From positions 3,320,001-3,384,000 of the forward strand of contig NZ_CP137640.1 of assembly GCF_036670025.1 (NCBI RefSeq): a stretch of DNA of 64,000 nucleotides, read 5' to 3'. Both the position numbers and the translations under genes were made by a program. The stretch's first letter is position 1. Each line of letters starts with the position of its first letter. The notes under the pieces were generated by a model, which was given only the letters and a program-made list of their open reading frames with translations, was not told the origin of the DNA and ran no database searches. Positions 50,779 through 58,975 of the stretch are shown piece by piece. The DNA is from Bacillus_BD oryzisoli. GTDB taxonomy: Bacteria > Bacillota > Bacilli > Bacillales > Cytobacillaceae.

Positions 50779-51213
50779 TTAACAGTTTTCTGCTAATGCT
50801 GTCTGTATATTTTCCATAATCGTTTCTAGTGGCTGACCTTCAATATCATGACGGTGAATAAAGTGAACCACATCTTTTCCTTTTAATAAAGCCATTGAAG
50901 GTGAAGATGGTGGAATTTCACCAAAATATTCGCGCATTTTTGCTGTTGCTTCTTTATCCTGCCCTGCAAAAACCGTTACCAGATGATCAGGCTTTTTATC
51001 GCTTTCTGCAACAGCGGCAGTTGCTGCCGGACGAGCTAATCCTGCTGCACATCCACACACAGAATTAACAACAACAAGAGTTGTTCCTTCCGCATTATCC
51101 ATAAACTGTTCAACTGCTTCTACTGTTTCTAATTCTTTAAAGCCAGATTGTACTAGTTCTTCACGCATTGGCTTCACCATTTGTCTCATATATTCTTCAT
51201 ATGCCATTGACAT
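50779..51213 (-). CDS. brxA: Bacilliredoxin (BrxA/YphP family)
   Basis: Protein of 144 residues from MSMAYEEYM (51213), ten bases after GAGGAGG. The CGC redox motif is in VVNSVCGCAAGLARPAA, followed by TVFAGQDKEATAKMREYF and SPSMALLKGKDVVHFIHRHDIEG. Bacilliredoxins remove bacillithiol from oxidised proteins, so this organism probably makes bacillithiol. Sequence and location fit BrxA better than BrxB. Confidence 0.92.
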   Translation of the reverse strand: MSMAYEEYMRQMVKPMREELVQSGFKELETVEAVEQFMDNAEGTTLVVVNSVCGCAAGLARPAATAAVAESDKKPDHLVTVFAGQDKEATAKMREYFGEIPPSSPSMALLKGKDVVHFIHRHDIEGQPLETIMENIQTALAENC

Positions 51214-51311
51214 AATTCTCATTCCTCCTCGTTTTTTTCAATATAAGCATACTATAAAGTATGAATATTAGGCAATGTTATCCTTATTTTAAATGGGTCT
51301 GTTAAACTTGA

Positions 51312-51412
51312 ATGTTGATTTATGTTCCAGGAACTTCGCTTTCCGCGGGCGACCGCCGAGCCTGTCTCGCTACTCCCGCAGGAGTCTTCGTGCCTTCCAC
51401 TGCAATCAACAT
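51312..51412. repeat. Dispersed palindromic repeat, Bacillaceae type
   Basis: A 101-base element bounded by ATGTTGATT and AATCAACAT, with an internal GCGGGCGACCGCCGAGCC...CTCCCGCAGGAGTC core. Phrases like CGCTTTCCGCGGGCG and CCCGCAGGAGTC...GCCTTCCACT recur in intergenic DNA of many bacilli, as I recall. It lies between brxA's promoter and the HEAT-repeat gene end and contains no gene. Confidence 0.65.
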
Positions 51413-51474
51413 GTGACCAAAACCAACCTTACTCTTATACATAGCCTCAATAAAAATAAAAACAATCTAAGAGT

Positions 51475-52608
51475 CTATTTCTCCATTCTGGCATCTGTCA
51501 TTTGCTTCCAGACGGATCCCATTGCTTTTTCTCCTTTTGCAATCCGCTCGATTGCCATCTTTATTTGCAGACTAACTTCAAATTCAGGATCCTTTTCAGC
51601 TGCTTTTAAAACAGGCAGCGCTTCTTCATTTCCCACTTCATATAAAAACATCGCTGCCCGCCAGCGTACAAGCTTGCTGTCGTCTTTTAATGCCTCAATC
51701 ATGGCATCCATCGCCTCAATATATCCCAAATCCGACAAGGTATCCCCTGCTGTCCGTCTAACTGTTACACTTTTATCTTTCAAGGCTTTATATAAATAAG
51801 GCAGCACAAGCTTCTCTTCAATCATTCCAAAATAAACTACTGCTAATCTTCTAATCGATGCTTTTTCATCCTGTAATGCTCTTTCAAGAACGGGGATATC
51901 TTCTATTGTTGGATCCTCCATTTGCTCTAGTAACTGATAGCGAACTCTCCAGTCCTCTACAGCAAAATCGGATAACTGAACTTTTCTTTTTAATCTGTGC
52001 TGATGTTCCTTTTGGCTTTCCGGGTTAATGGCTAATTCTACTAATGTGCTCAGACGGTCCATTGGATAGGCGGCAAGTATTTCTTCAACAACTGTTTTCC
52101 CGACCTCATCGATTTCTCCATAACGATTACCGAAATCCTGCCATTTTCGCCCCAGTATATAATTATCCCCTGGAAGCTGTACCTTTTTGACGGATTCAAC
52201 AAATTGCTCAGATAATCCAAGCCGTTTTTCCTCCTGACCATCCATTAGTTTCACTTGCAGCGGGATCCCTTTGTACATTTGAACTTGAACTTTGATTTCA
52301 CCATAATGATCATTGATTTTTGTTTGATTTCGTGTTTCCTCAACCTCTTCCCCGAAAGCCTCCCTAACCTTTTGCAAAATTTCCTTCCAATCAAATTTTG
52401 CATTTCGTTCCAAAGCTAAAAAGTCTGCGACATGGTAGACACCCTTTACACCATCTATTTGTAAAATTTCCTTTATTACAGTTGGTGCGCCATCTGTCTG
52501 ATCTTTTTTATAATTATTGCTTTTTCCCATAGGTAATTCTTGGTCAAGAATGACTTTCATTGTATTAGGGCTTGGTGTTGGTTCGATTGATTTAATTTTC
52601 AATCCCAT
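51475..52608 (-). CDS. CvfC-like protein: NifU N-domain plus HEAT repeats
   Basis: Protein of 377 residues from ATG 52608. The N-terminal 90 residues match the NifU/NFU N-domain (KIKSIEPTPSPNTMKVILDQ, IDGVKGVYHVADFLALERN). The C-terminal half holds HEAT/armadillo-like repeats of about 31 residues (VLERALQDEKASIRRLAVVYFG, YLYKALKDKSVTVRRTAGDTLSDLG, MIEALKDDSKLVRWRAAMFLYEVG). This is the conserved virulence factor C family of staphylococci and its Bacillus counterpart (YpgR-type). Function unknown. Confidence 0.85.
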   Translation of the reverse strand: MGLKIKSIEPTPSPNTMKVILDQELPMGKSNNYKKDQTDGAPTVIKEILQIDGVKGVYHVADFLALERNAKFDWKEILQKVREAFGEEVEETRNQTKINDHYGEIKVQVQMYKGIPLQVKLMDGQEEKRLGLSEQFVESVKKVQLPGDNYILGRKWQDFGNRYGEIDEVGKTVVEEILAAYPMDRLSTLVELAINPESQKEHQHRLKRKVQLSDFAVEDWRVRYQLLEQMEDPTIEDIPVLERALQDEKASIRRLAVVYFGMIEEKLVLPYLYKALKDKSVTVRRTAGDTLSDLGYIEAMDAMIEALKDDSKLVRWRAAMFLYEVGNEEALPVLKAAEKDPEFEVSLQIKMAIERIAKGEKAMGSVWKQMTDARMEK

Positions 52609-52678
52609 CATCCTTTACAACATATTCATATTGTTATATATAGTTATTCTAACACATGAAAAATGGCTGATAAAAATA

Positions 52679-52709
52679 AACAGCCTGACATGTAAAAATC
52701 AGGCTGTTA
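52679..52709 (-). terminator. Terminator of the ABC-F gene
   Basis: Stem AACAGCCTGA/TCAGGCTGTT followed on the minus strand by TTTATTTTTA, after the stop at 52729. Confidence 0.82.
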
Positions 52710-52728
52710 ACAGATAAATTACTACTAA

Positions 52729-54609
52729 CTATATTTGTTCGGCTAATTCAGTTAGATACGTCCATCTTTCAATTAGATATTCCAGTTTTTCATTTAGCTC
52801 TGTTTCTTCGTTTGCCAGCTTTTGCGCCTTTTCAAAGTCGCTCCCCGTATTATTTAACTCTACTGATATTTCCTCTAGTCTGTTTTCAACTGCTGCGATA
52901 TCATCTTCAATCGTTTCGAATTCTTTTTGTTCCTTATATGACATTTTCTTTTTCTTAGGCTTTTCTTGAATCTTTACTTCCTTTGGTTCCTCTTTTTTCT
53001 TTTCCGGCTTTATCGTCTGCTTCTCAAGAAAATCAGAGTAATTACCGTAAAACATCTCTATATTCCCTTCACCCTGCAGGACAAGAAGCTGCTCTGCCAC
53101 TTTATCAAGAAAATAGCGGTCATGGGATACGGTAATGACAACCCCTGAAAAGTCTTCTAAATAGTCCTCTAAAACCGTTAATGTTTGTGTATCCAAATCA
53201 TTTGTCGGCTCATCTAACAGGAGGACATTCGGTTCCAGCATTAATATTTTTAGCAAATACAATCTTCGCTTTTCCCCGCCAGATAGCTTACGGATAGGGG
53301 TACCATGCGTATACGGAGGAAATAGAAAACGTTCAAGCATTTGCGAGGAAGATATCGTTTTTCCATCAGTTGTATGAATGACTTGGGCTGTTTCATTTAA
53401 ATATTCAATCATACGCTTATTCTCATCCATATCTTCGCTTTCCTGCGTGTAATAAGCGACTTTTACCGTTTGCCCGATTACACGTTCCCCAGAGTCAAGC
53501 GGAATCTTACCCGCTAAAATATTTAACAACGTCGATTTCCCTGTTCCATTTTTACCAATAATGCCAATCCGGTCTCCTGGCTTCACAAGAAGATTAAGAT
53601 GATCAATAATCGTGCGATTTTCAAATTTTTTCGAAGCATCCTTCAGTTCAAATACTTGTTTTCCCAGACGGCTTCCTTTCAATGAAATGTCAAGCTTATC
53701 GGTTGACTTCACCGCCGATAATTCTTCATCCAACTGTTCAAAGCGCTGAATCCTTGCCTTTTGCTTTGTTGACCTTGCTTTTGCCCCTCTTCTGATCCAT
53801 TCAAGTTCCTGTCTAAACAGATTTTTTTGCTTATCAATCGTAGCGGCCTCATTTTCTTCCCGGATCGCTTTTGCCTCTAAGAATGCTGCATAATTTCCTT
53901 TATAGCTGTACAACTTGCCGCCTTCAAGCTCAAAAATGCGATTGGTTACAGCATCGAGGAAATAGCGATCATGTGTAACGAGAAGTATTGCACCATGATA
54001 GCGACTTAAATATTCCTCAAGCCATTTGACTGATTCGAAATCAAGATGGTTTGTCGGCTCATCTAATATCAATAAATCAGGTGATTGGATCAAGACCTGC
54101 GCAAGCGCGACACGTTTCTTTTGACCGCCGGAAAGTGCACCAATTTTATGGTTAAACTCTTCAATGCCAAGCTTTGTTAAAATGGTTTTTGCGTTTGTAC
54201 TGACATCCCATGCATTCAATGTATCCATTTCTTTTTGTAATTGAAAAAGTCTGTCCTGTATCTCCTTACTCTCTGGCTGTTCATTTAATTGGATAAGAGT
54301 TAATTCATAATTCTTGAGTAAGCGAAAGATTGGCGCATCTCCCTCAAAGATTTGCTCAAGAACGGTTAAATCTGGATTTAGTTCAGGCTGCTGGGCAAGG
54401 TAGGAAATCTGATAATCCTTTGCATAGACAAATTCACCCTCGTCAGGCAAATCAATACCGGCAATTAATTTGAGCAGCGAAGACTTTCCTGTACCGTTTA
54501 CGCCAATTAAGCCTACCCGTTCTTTTTCTGATATGATAAATGATATATCTTGAAATAACGTTTTTTCTCCATATGTTTTCGTTACATGTTCTATCGAAAT
54601 TGTTTTCAT
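52729..54609 (-). CDS. yfmR: ABC-F ATPase, Uup/YfmR type
   Basis: Protein of 626 residues with two ABC domains and no membrane part. Domain 1: GVNGTGKSSLLKLIAG, LSGGQKKRVALAQVL, LLILDEPTNHLD. The P-site linker follows (about 245-305, RQELEWIRRGAKARSTKQKARIQRF). Domain 2: GKNGTGKSTLLNILAG, LSGGEKRRLYLLKIL, LLLDEPTNDLD. The C-terminal coiled coil (about 545-626) is the Uup/YfmR hallmark. YfmR relieves ribosome stalls in B. subtilis. Its own transcript. Confidence 0.92.
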   Translation of the reverse strand: MKTISIEHVTKTYGEKTLFQDISFIISEKERVGLIGVNGTGKSSLLKLIAGIDLPDEGEFVYAKDYQISYLAQQPELNPDLTVLEQIFEGDAPIFRLLKNYELTLIQLNEQPESKEIQDRLFQLQKEMDTLNAWDVSTNAKTILTKLGIEEFNHKIGALSGGQKKRVALAQVLIQSPDLLILDEPTNHLDFESVKWLEEYLSRYHGAILLVTHDRYFLDAVTNRIFELEGGKLYSYKGNYAAFLEAKAIREENEAATIDKQKNLFRQELEWIRRGAKARSTKQKARIQRFEQLDEELSAVKSTDKLDISLKGSRLGKQVFELKDASKKFENRTIIDHLNLLVKPGDRIGIIGKNGTGKSTLLNILAGKIPLDSGERVIGQTVKVAYYTQESEDMDENKRMIEYLNETAQVIHTTDGKTISSSQMLERFLFPPYTHGTPIRKLSGGEKRRLYLLKILMLEPNVLLLDEPTNDLDTQTLTVLEDYLEDFSGVVITVSHDRYFLDKVAEQLLVLQGEGNIEMFYGNYSDFLEKQTIKPEKKKEEPKEVKIQEKPKKKKMSYKEQKEFETIEDDIAAVENRLEEISVELNNTGSDFEKAQKLANEETELNEKLEYLIERWTYLTELAEQI

Positions 54610-54668
54610 TTAGACCATTCCATTCATTGAATAATAATATGTGTAAGTCTATCTATTATAACAGATAA

Positions 54669-54701
54669 CAAAAAGCAGGAGTAAACACTCCTGCTTTTTT
54701 C
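54669..54701 (-). terminator. Terminator of the NlpC/P60 gene
   Basis: Stem AAAAAGCAGGAGT/ACTCCTGCTTTTTT with a four-base loop, ten bases after the gene. Confidence 0.88.
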
Positions 54702-54711
54702 TGTCATTCTA

Positions 54712-55971
54712 TTAATTCATTACTCTCATTACACGTCCATTAAAGGTTTGCGCCCAGTAACCACTTGACATGTTAGCAATCGCGACACCAGTGGAGCTTT
54801 GGGAACCGATGAATTTCCCGCCGCCAATATAAATTCCGACATGACCGTCTGTTTTATAAGTATTAAAGAATACCATATCGCCGGGACGCATTTCACTAGC
54901 AGATACGCGTGTACCTGTGTTTTTCAATACTTCTGTGCTGGCACCTACCTTTACACCAGCCTGTCCAAACGCCCAAGCAACAAATCCTGAACAGTCAAAA
55001 CGTCCATTCGCAATATCTGATGCATTTCTTCCGCCACCAAAGACATAGACGGAATTCCCAATATATTTATATCCGGCATTTATTACAGTAGAAATACTGC
55101 CGGATGCATTGACAGGTGTTGAACTGCTTGTATCCACTGGAGCGCTTGAACCAGCCTTATTACTGGCAACACTGCTGCTAGTCGAAACAGCTTGAGCAGC
55201 TGCTGCTTGAGCTGCAGCTTGAGCGGCTGCTGCTTGAGCTGCAGCTTGAGCGGCTGCTGCTTGAGCTGCAGCTTGAGCGGCTGCTTGCAATTCTGCAATC
55301 TGCTGCTGATAGTTAGCAATATCTGCTAATTTATCACTCGCTTGCGAGTCTAGCTGTGCCTTTAATGATTCATTTTGACTCTTTTGCTCTGCGGCTTGCA
55401 TTTGCATTCCTTCAAGCTCGGTCTTAAGATTCGTCAGATCAGCCAACTTTTTCTCTACTGAAGCCTGCTTCTCTTCTAATTCTTTTTTATCATTTTCATG
55501 ATCCTGAATGATGCCCTGATCAGCTTCAACAATAGTTACAACTGCACCAATACGATCAATAAAATCACCGAAAGTCTTAGAACCAAGAATCACTTCTAAA
55601 TAGTTTATTTGACCTCCGTTTTCTTGGAAGGACACAGCACGTTCCTTTAAAATTTCAGCACGGCTGGCAATTCGTTCTTCAACTGCAGTAATCTCACTAT
55701 TTAATCGATCAATTTCCGCCTGTGTTTCAGCCATCTGGGTATTTGCTTCTTCAATTTTAATCGAATTATCCTTTATTGCTTGTTCCATTCGAGCAATTTG
55801 AGCTTCTAAATCCGCTTTTTGTGCTTGAATACTGCTTAAATCATTTTGCGCTTCAGAAATCTCGGTTTTAATACTATCAATTGTATCTGCCTTTACTGCC
55901 GGCACGGCTAATATACTTCCCATTCCAAGCATAAAAGTAGTACTGAGGGTAACAAATTTTGTTTTCAACAC
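54712..55971 (-). CDS. CwlO-like peptidoglycan endopeptidase (coiled coil + NlpC/P60)
   Basis: Protein of 419 residues from GTG 55971 (or TTG 55968) behind GGGAGG; the longer frame above is not coding. A signal peptide (about 1-30, ending AVPAVKADT) leads to a long coiled coil (about 30-225), an Ala/Gln repeat linker, a Ser/Thr stretch and an NlpC/P60 domain (about 300-419) with Cys in GRFDCSGFVAWAFG and His in DGHVGIYIGGGKFIG. It cuts D-Glu-DAP type bonds during cell growth. In B. subtilis CwlO is driven by FtsEX. Transcribed alone. Confidence 0.9.
   Translation of the reverse strand: MLKTKFVTLSTTFMLGMGSILAVPAVKADTIDSIKTEISEAQNDLSSIQAQKADLEAQIARMEQAIKDNSIKIEEANTQMAETQAEIDRLNSEITAVEERIASRAEILKERAVSFQENGGQINYLEVILGSKTFGDFIDRIGAVVTIVEADQGIIQDHENDKKELEEKQASVEKKLADLTNLKTELEGMQMQAAEQKSQNESLKAQLDSQASDKLADIANYQQQIAELQAAAQAAAQAAAAQAAAQAAAAQAAAQAAAAQAVSTSSSVASNKAGSSAPVDTSSSTPVNASGSISTVINAGYKYIGNSVYVFGGGRNASDIANGRFDCSGFVAWAFGQAGVKVGASTEVLKNTGTRVSASEMRPGDMVFFNTYKTDGHVGIYIGGGKFIGSQSSTGVAIANMSSGYWAQTFNGRVMRVMN
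55199..55279. repeat. Three perfect 27-bp tandem repeats in the CwlO-like linker
   Basis: Three identical 27-base units (starting GCTGCTGCTTGAGCTGCAGC) encode AAAQAAAAQ on the minus strand between the coiled coil and the catalytic domain. Perfect identity suggests recent expansion. Confidence 0.9.
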
Positions 55972-56218
55972 GAAAATCCTCCCTGCGCTCTGCAGCCAAA
56001 CCTTTAAGTAATTATGTATGACTCGTTTACAATCTTGTATTTTATGTACAAAACTTATGTATAAAAGATTTAACGCTTCCATTTCATAGTTATCTAATGA
56101 ATCTCAGAGTCTATTTTTTATAACAGTGCTAGTATAGCATCCTATCTTGTCAGTTTTGTAATAGAAATATTACAATTATATTTCAATTTCTACCTTTTTC
56201 GACATTGTTAGTAAAATT
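55972..56218. other. Leader region of the CwlO-like gene
   Basis: About 250 bases upstream of the hydrolase, AT-rich, holding its ribosome binding site and presumably promoter. A long leader fits a regulated transcript, but I could not assign a riboswitch by eye. Confidence 0.4.
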
Positions 56219-56250
56219 CAAAAGGCTTAATCTATTATGATTAAGCCTTT
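56219..56250. terminator. Hairpin ending the 174-residue gene
   Basis: Stem AAAGGCTTAATC/GATTAAGCCTTT with a five-base loop; the minus strand continues TTTTGAATTTT. It lies about 110 bases past the stop at 56360. Confidence 0.6.
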
Positions 56251-56359
56251 CTCTGTCAATATTTTGTAATAATAGTTACATGAACCTGAGTTTACTTTCA
56301 AGCAAACCGTAATATTTTCTATGGATTCAGAGTAAATTGGAACCCATATAAACCTATTT

Positions 56360-56884
56360 TTACAAGACCTCCTCTAACCTTTCGAGTGTCTGAAGCATGT
56401 AATCTGTCATAACGATTAAATCATCGATCTGGTCTTCTGTAATCATGCGGTCAAAAGAAATTTGTGCTTGATAACTCCCTTTTTGTCCGGGTAAAAGAGG
56501 TTTATAACTGTAGGTCAGCGTAATCATTCTTTTCTCGCCCCATATTTGCTTTAAAATTGTTTCTATTTCATTTACCTTTAACCCATCAAATGTTTGTTCA
56601 AATATAAATTCAATGGTTACCATGCATCCTGCATACTTGTTTGATTGAATGGAGGGCAAAAGCTCTGCTGTTAAGTTTTCTATATTTGCTTTTAAAGAAA
56701 ACCTGCATGTCACTAAAGGATCGGCCCGAGACAAATGGAAGGAAAGGTCATATGTCCGGGATAACTTAGCTGTGTTGATGCAGTCATTCCGATCGACAAT
56801 GACCATTTCTCCATTTAAATCCTTATCATAAAAGTTACCTTCCATTACGATTCTCATATTTTCGAAAGCAGTTGGGTCAAACAT
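56360..56884 (-). CDS. Conserved protein of unknown function, 174 residues
   Basis: ATG 56884 follows a CGGGGGGAT site. The sequence (MFDPTAFENMRIVMEGNFYD, LVTCRFSLKANIENLTAELLP, EIETILKQIWGEKRMITLTYSYKP) predicts an alpha/beta protein without membrane or catalytic motifs. I have no family to name. It is divergent from metA with about 130 bases between. Confidence 0.65.
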   Translation of the reverse strand: MFDPTAFENMRIVMEGNFYDKDLNGEMVIVDRNDCINTAKLSRTYDLSFHLSRADPLVTCRFSLKANIENLTAELLPSIQSNKYAGCMVTIEFIFEQTFDGLKVNEIETILKQIWGEKRMITLTYSYKPLLPGQKGSYQAQISFDRMITEDQIDDLIVMTDYMLQTLERLEEVL

Positions 56885-56949
56885 GAAATCCCCCCGTTTA
56901 TTTATTAATAAGATTATTATTAAATTTCACTTTACTTGATTAATTAAGA

Positions 56950-56978
56950 TTGCGACAATTGTTAAAGGTTATTATAAT
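56950..56978 (+). promoter_or_regulatory. Sigma-A promoter of metA
   Basis: TTGCGA and TATAAT are 17 bases apart, 36 bases ahead of the TTG start. No S-box riboswitch fits in the short leader. Confidence 0.7.
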
Positions 56979-57014
56979 GAATTTATTGAAAAAAAGGAAA
57001 AGAGGGATGATTCC

Positions 57015-57923
57015 TTGCCTATAAAGCTACCAAAACGATTACCAGCGCGGGAAATACTTGAAAATGAAAATATTTTTATCATGGATGACGAGCGAGCAAG
57101 CCAACAAGATATCCGTCCTTTAAATATAGTGATTTTGAACTTAATGCCAGAAAAAGAAAAAACGGAAACACAATTGCTCAGGCTGCTTGGAAATACGCCT
57201 CTGCAAGTTAATATTTCCTTTCTCAAAACGGCAACGTATGAATCGAAAAATACGAGCCCAATGCATTTAGAACAGTTCTACACTACATTTGCTAACATTA
57301 AAGAACGTAAATTTGACGGTATGATTATTACTGGTGCCCCTGTTGAAATGATGCCATTTGAAAATGTCGAATACTGGGATGAGCTAATCAAAATTATGAA
57401 GTGGACGAAAACCAATGTGACATCCACCTTACATATATGCTGGGGAGCCCAAGCCGCCTTATTTTACCATTTTGATATCGACAAATTTGAACTTCCAGAA
57501 AAATGTTCAGGAATCTATTCGCATATCATCAATGATCATTCCGAAAAATTACTCCGCGGTTTTGATGATGTGTTCCTTGCTCCACATTCAAGATATACGG
57601 ATGTTGCTCTAGAGGATTTAGAAAACTGTCCTGAGATTAAAATATTGTCCTCCTCACCAGAAGCAGGGCCATTTATTATGTGTGCTAATGGCGGTAAACA
57701 AATTATGGTTACTGGCCATTTGGAATACGATGCCCAAACGTTAGCGGAGGAATACAGCCGTGATTGCAGCCGGGGAATTGACGTAAAACTACCAGAAAAT
57801 TATTTTCCGGATGATAACCCTGAAAATCAGCCGTTAAATCGCTGGCGTTCCCATGCCCATCTATTATTTTCAAACTGGCTTAATTACTATGTATATCAAG
57901 CAACACCATATGAGTGGAATTGA
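57015..57923 (+). CDS. metAA: Homoserine O-acetyltransferase (MetA type)
   Basis: Protein of 302 residues starting at TTG 57015, eight bases after GAGGG. Family motifs: LNLMPEKEKTETQLLRLLGN, catalytic Cys142 in TLHICWGAQAALF, and HSRYTDV. Residue 111 is Glu (TGAPVE); in this family Glu111 is known to favour acetyl-CoA whereas Gly favours succinyl-CoA, so the enzyme is probably an acetyltransferase. It activates homoserine for methionine synthesis. Single-gene unit with its own promoter and terminator. Confidence 0.94.
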   Translation: MPIKLPKRLPAREILENENIFIMDDERASQQDIRPLNIVILNLMPEKEKTETQLLRLLGNTPLQVNISFLKTATYESKNTSPMHLEQFYTTFANIKERKFDGMIITGAPVEMMPFENVEYWDELIKIMKWTKTNVTSTLHICWGAQAALFYHFDIDKFELPEKCSGIYSHIINDHSEKLLRGFDDVFLAPHSRYTDVALEDLENCPEIKILSSSPEAGPFIMCANGGKQIMVTGHLEYDAQTLAEEYSRDCSRGIDVKLPENYFPDDNPENQPLNRWRSHAHLLFSNWLNYYVYQATPYEWN

Positions 57924-57965
57924 AAAGGTAAGAAGCTTTTGAGTTCTATTTAAAATAATACAATG

Positions 57966-58001
57966 AACCCTTGAATTCGTAAGAAAAACGAATCAAGGGT
58001 T
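57966..58001. terminator. Bidirectional terminator of metA and the AIM24 gene
   Basis: Stem AACCCTTGA..ATTCGT/ACGAATcAAGGGTT followed by TTTTATT. Confidence 0.82.
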
Positions 58002-58021
58002 TTTTATTAATTAAATATAGT

Positions 58022-58723
58022 TTATCCCATTGAATTAGTCTGCTTTAAATAAACTTCTTCAAACGGTTGAATAACAACAAAGCCATTCCCCGAAAATTTC
58101 ATTTGAATCGATTCACCGCTTCCCCGGCCAATAAATGTTTTAAAGGAAATATCTGTAACAAATTCAGTCTGCAGATTTCCAGACCAGGCTACCGTTGCAT
58201 TTGGGTCTGTAAAAACGGGATTGTCAGGGGTAACCAGTAAGGTAAGCGGTTCGTAATGGGAAGTGATGGCAACCAAGCCCTCTCCCTCTAACTTTACATT
58301 AAATAAACCGCCCGACAGCATCCCAGCTATTTTCTTCATCAATTTAATATCCCAATCAATGGTTGGCTCAAAAGCCAATAGATCATTTCCATTGACGAAT
58401 ATCGATTCTCCGTTTAATTGCAGAATCGATATTTTCTTTCCTTGATCAGCTACATATAATTTTCCGGTTCCAGTTGCTTTCATCAATGAAGTTCCTTCAC
58501 CGGTCAGTGTTTTTTTAAACATTTTCCCTAACCCGTGCTCAAAGACACCTTCTCTTTCAAATTTAATATTTCCGCGATAAGAAACCATAGCACCCGCTTT
58601 TGTCCAGATTTTATCCGTCAAATTAATTTCTAACAGCCTTTGAGTTTCCAATTCAAATAGACCTTCACCCTTATCCTGTTGTTTTGTTTCTGTGACAAAT
58701 TCCTGAATTGAATATCTTTCCAT
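58022..58723 (-). CDS. AIM24 family protein
   Basis: Protein of 233 residues, a beta-rich AIM24/TRAP-like fold: FELETQRLLEINLTDKIWTKAGAMVSYRGNIKFEREG, MKATGTGKLYVADQGKKISILQLNGESIFVNGNDLLAFE and GRGSGESIQMKFSGNGFVVIQPFE. These soluble proteins are widespread in bacteria; their function is unsettled. ATG 58723 follows GGATG. Transcribed alone on the minus strand. Confidence 0.88.
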   Translation of the reverse strand: MERYSIQEFVTETKQQDKGEGLFELETQRLLEINLTDKIWTKAGAMVSYRGNIKFEREGVFEHGLGKMFKKTLTGEGTSLMKATGTGKLYVADQGKKISILQLNGESIFVNGNDLLAFEPTIDWDIKLMKKIAGMLSGGLFNVKLEGEGLVAITSHYEPLTLLVTPDNPVFTDPNATVAWSGNLQTEFVTDISFKTFIGRGSGESIQMKFSGNGFVVIQPFEEVYLKQTNSMG

Positions 58724-58975
58724 CGTGTATCATCCTTTCACGAAGTATTTTCAAATCATTCTTGCAGGATCCTTATGTCGTTTCTCATCATTATATATTC
58801 TTTGCCGTTGTTCTAATTCCTTTTATTAACCCGATTCCCCAATCATTACATTCATCACCTGTTTCCCTCGTCTGCTCACGGCTTATTTATTTAAGTGTAC
58901 AAAATTTATTTATTAATTTTCTTGAATATATTAAATTTGATTATTAGTGCCCATTATCATCCATAAGAGGTGAGC

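Noticed and set aside
57972..58005. Possible riboswitch or regulatory RNA after metA
   Set aside because: Simple stem with T-run, explained as a terminator.
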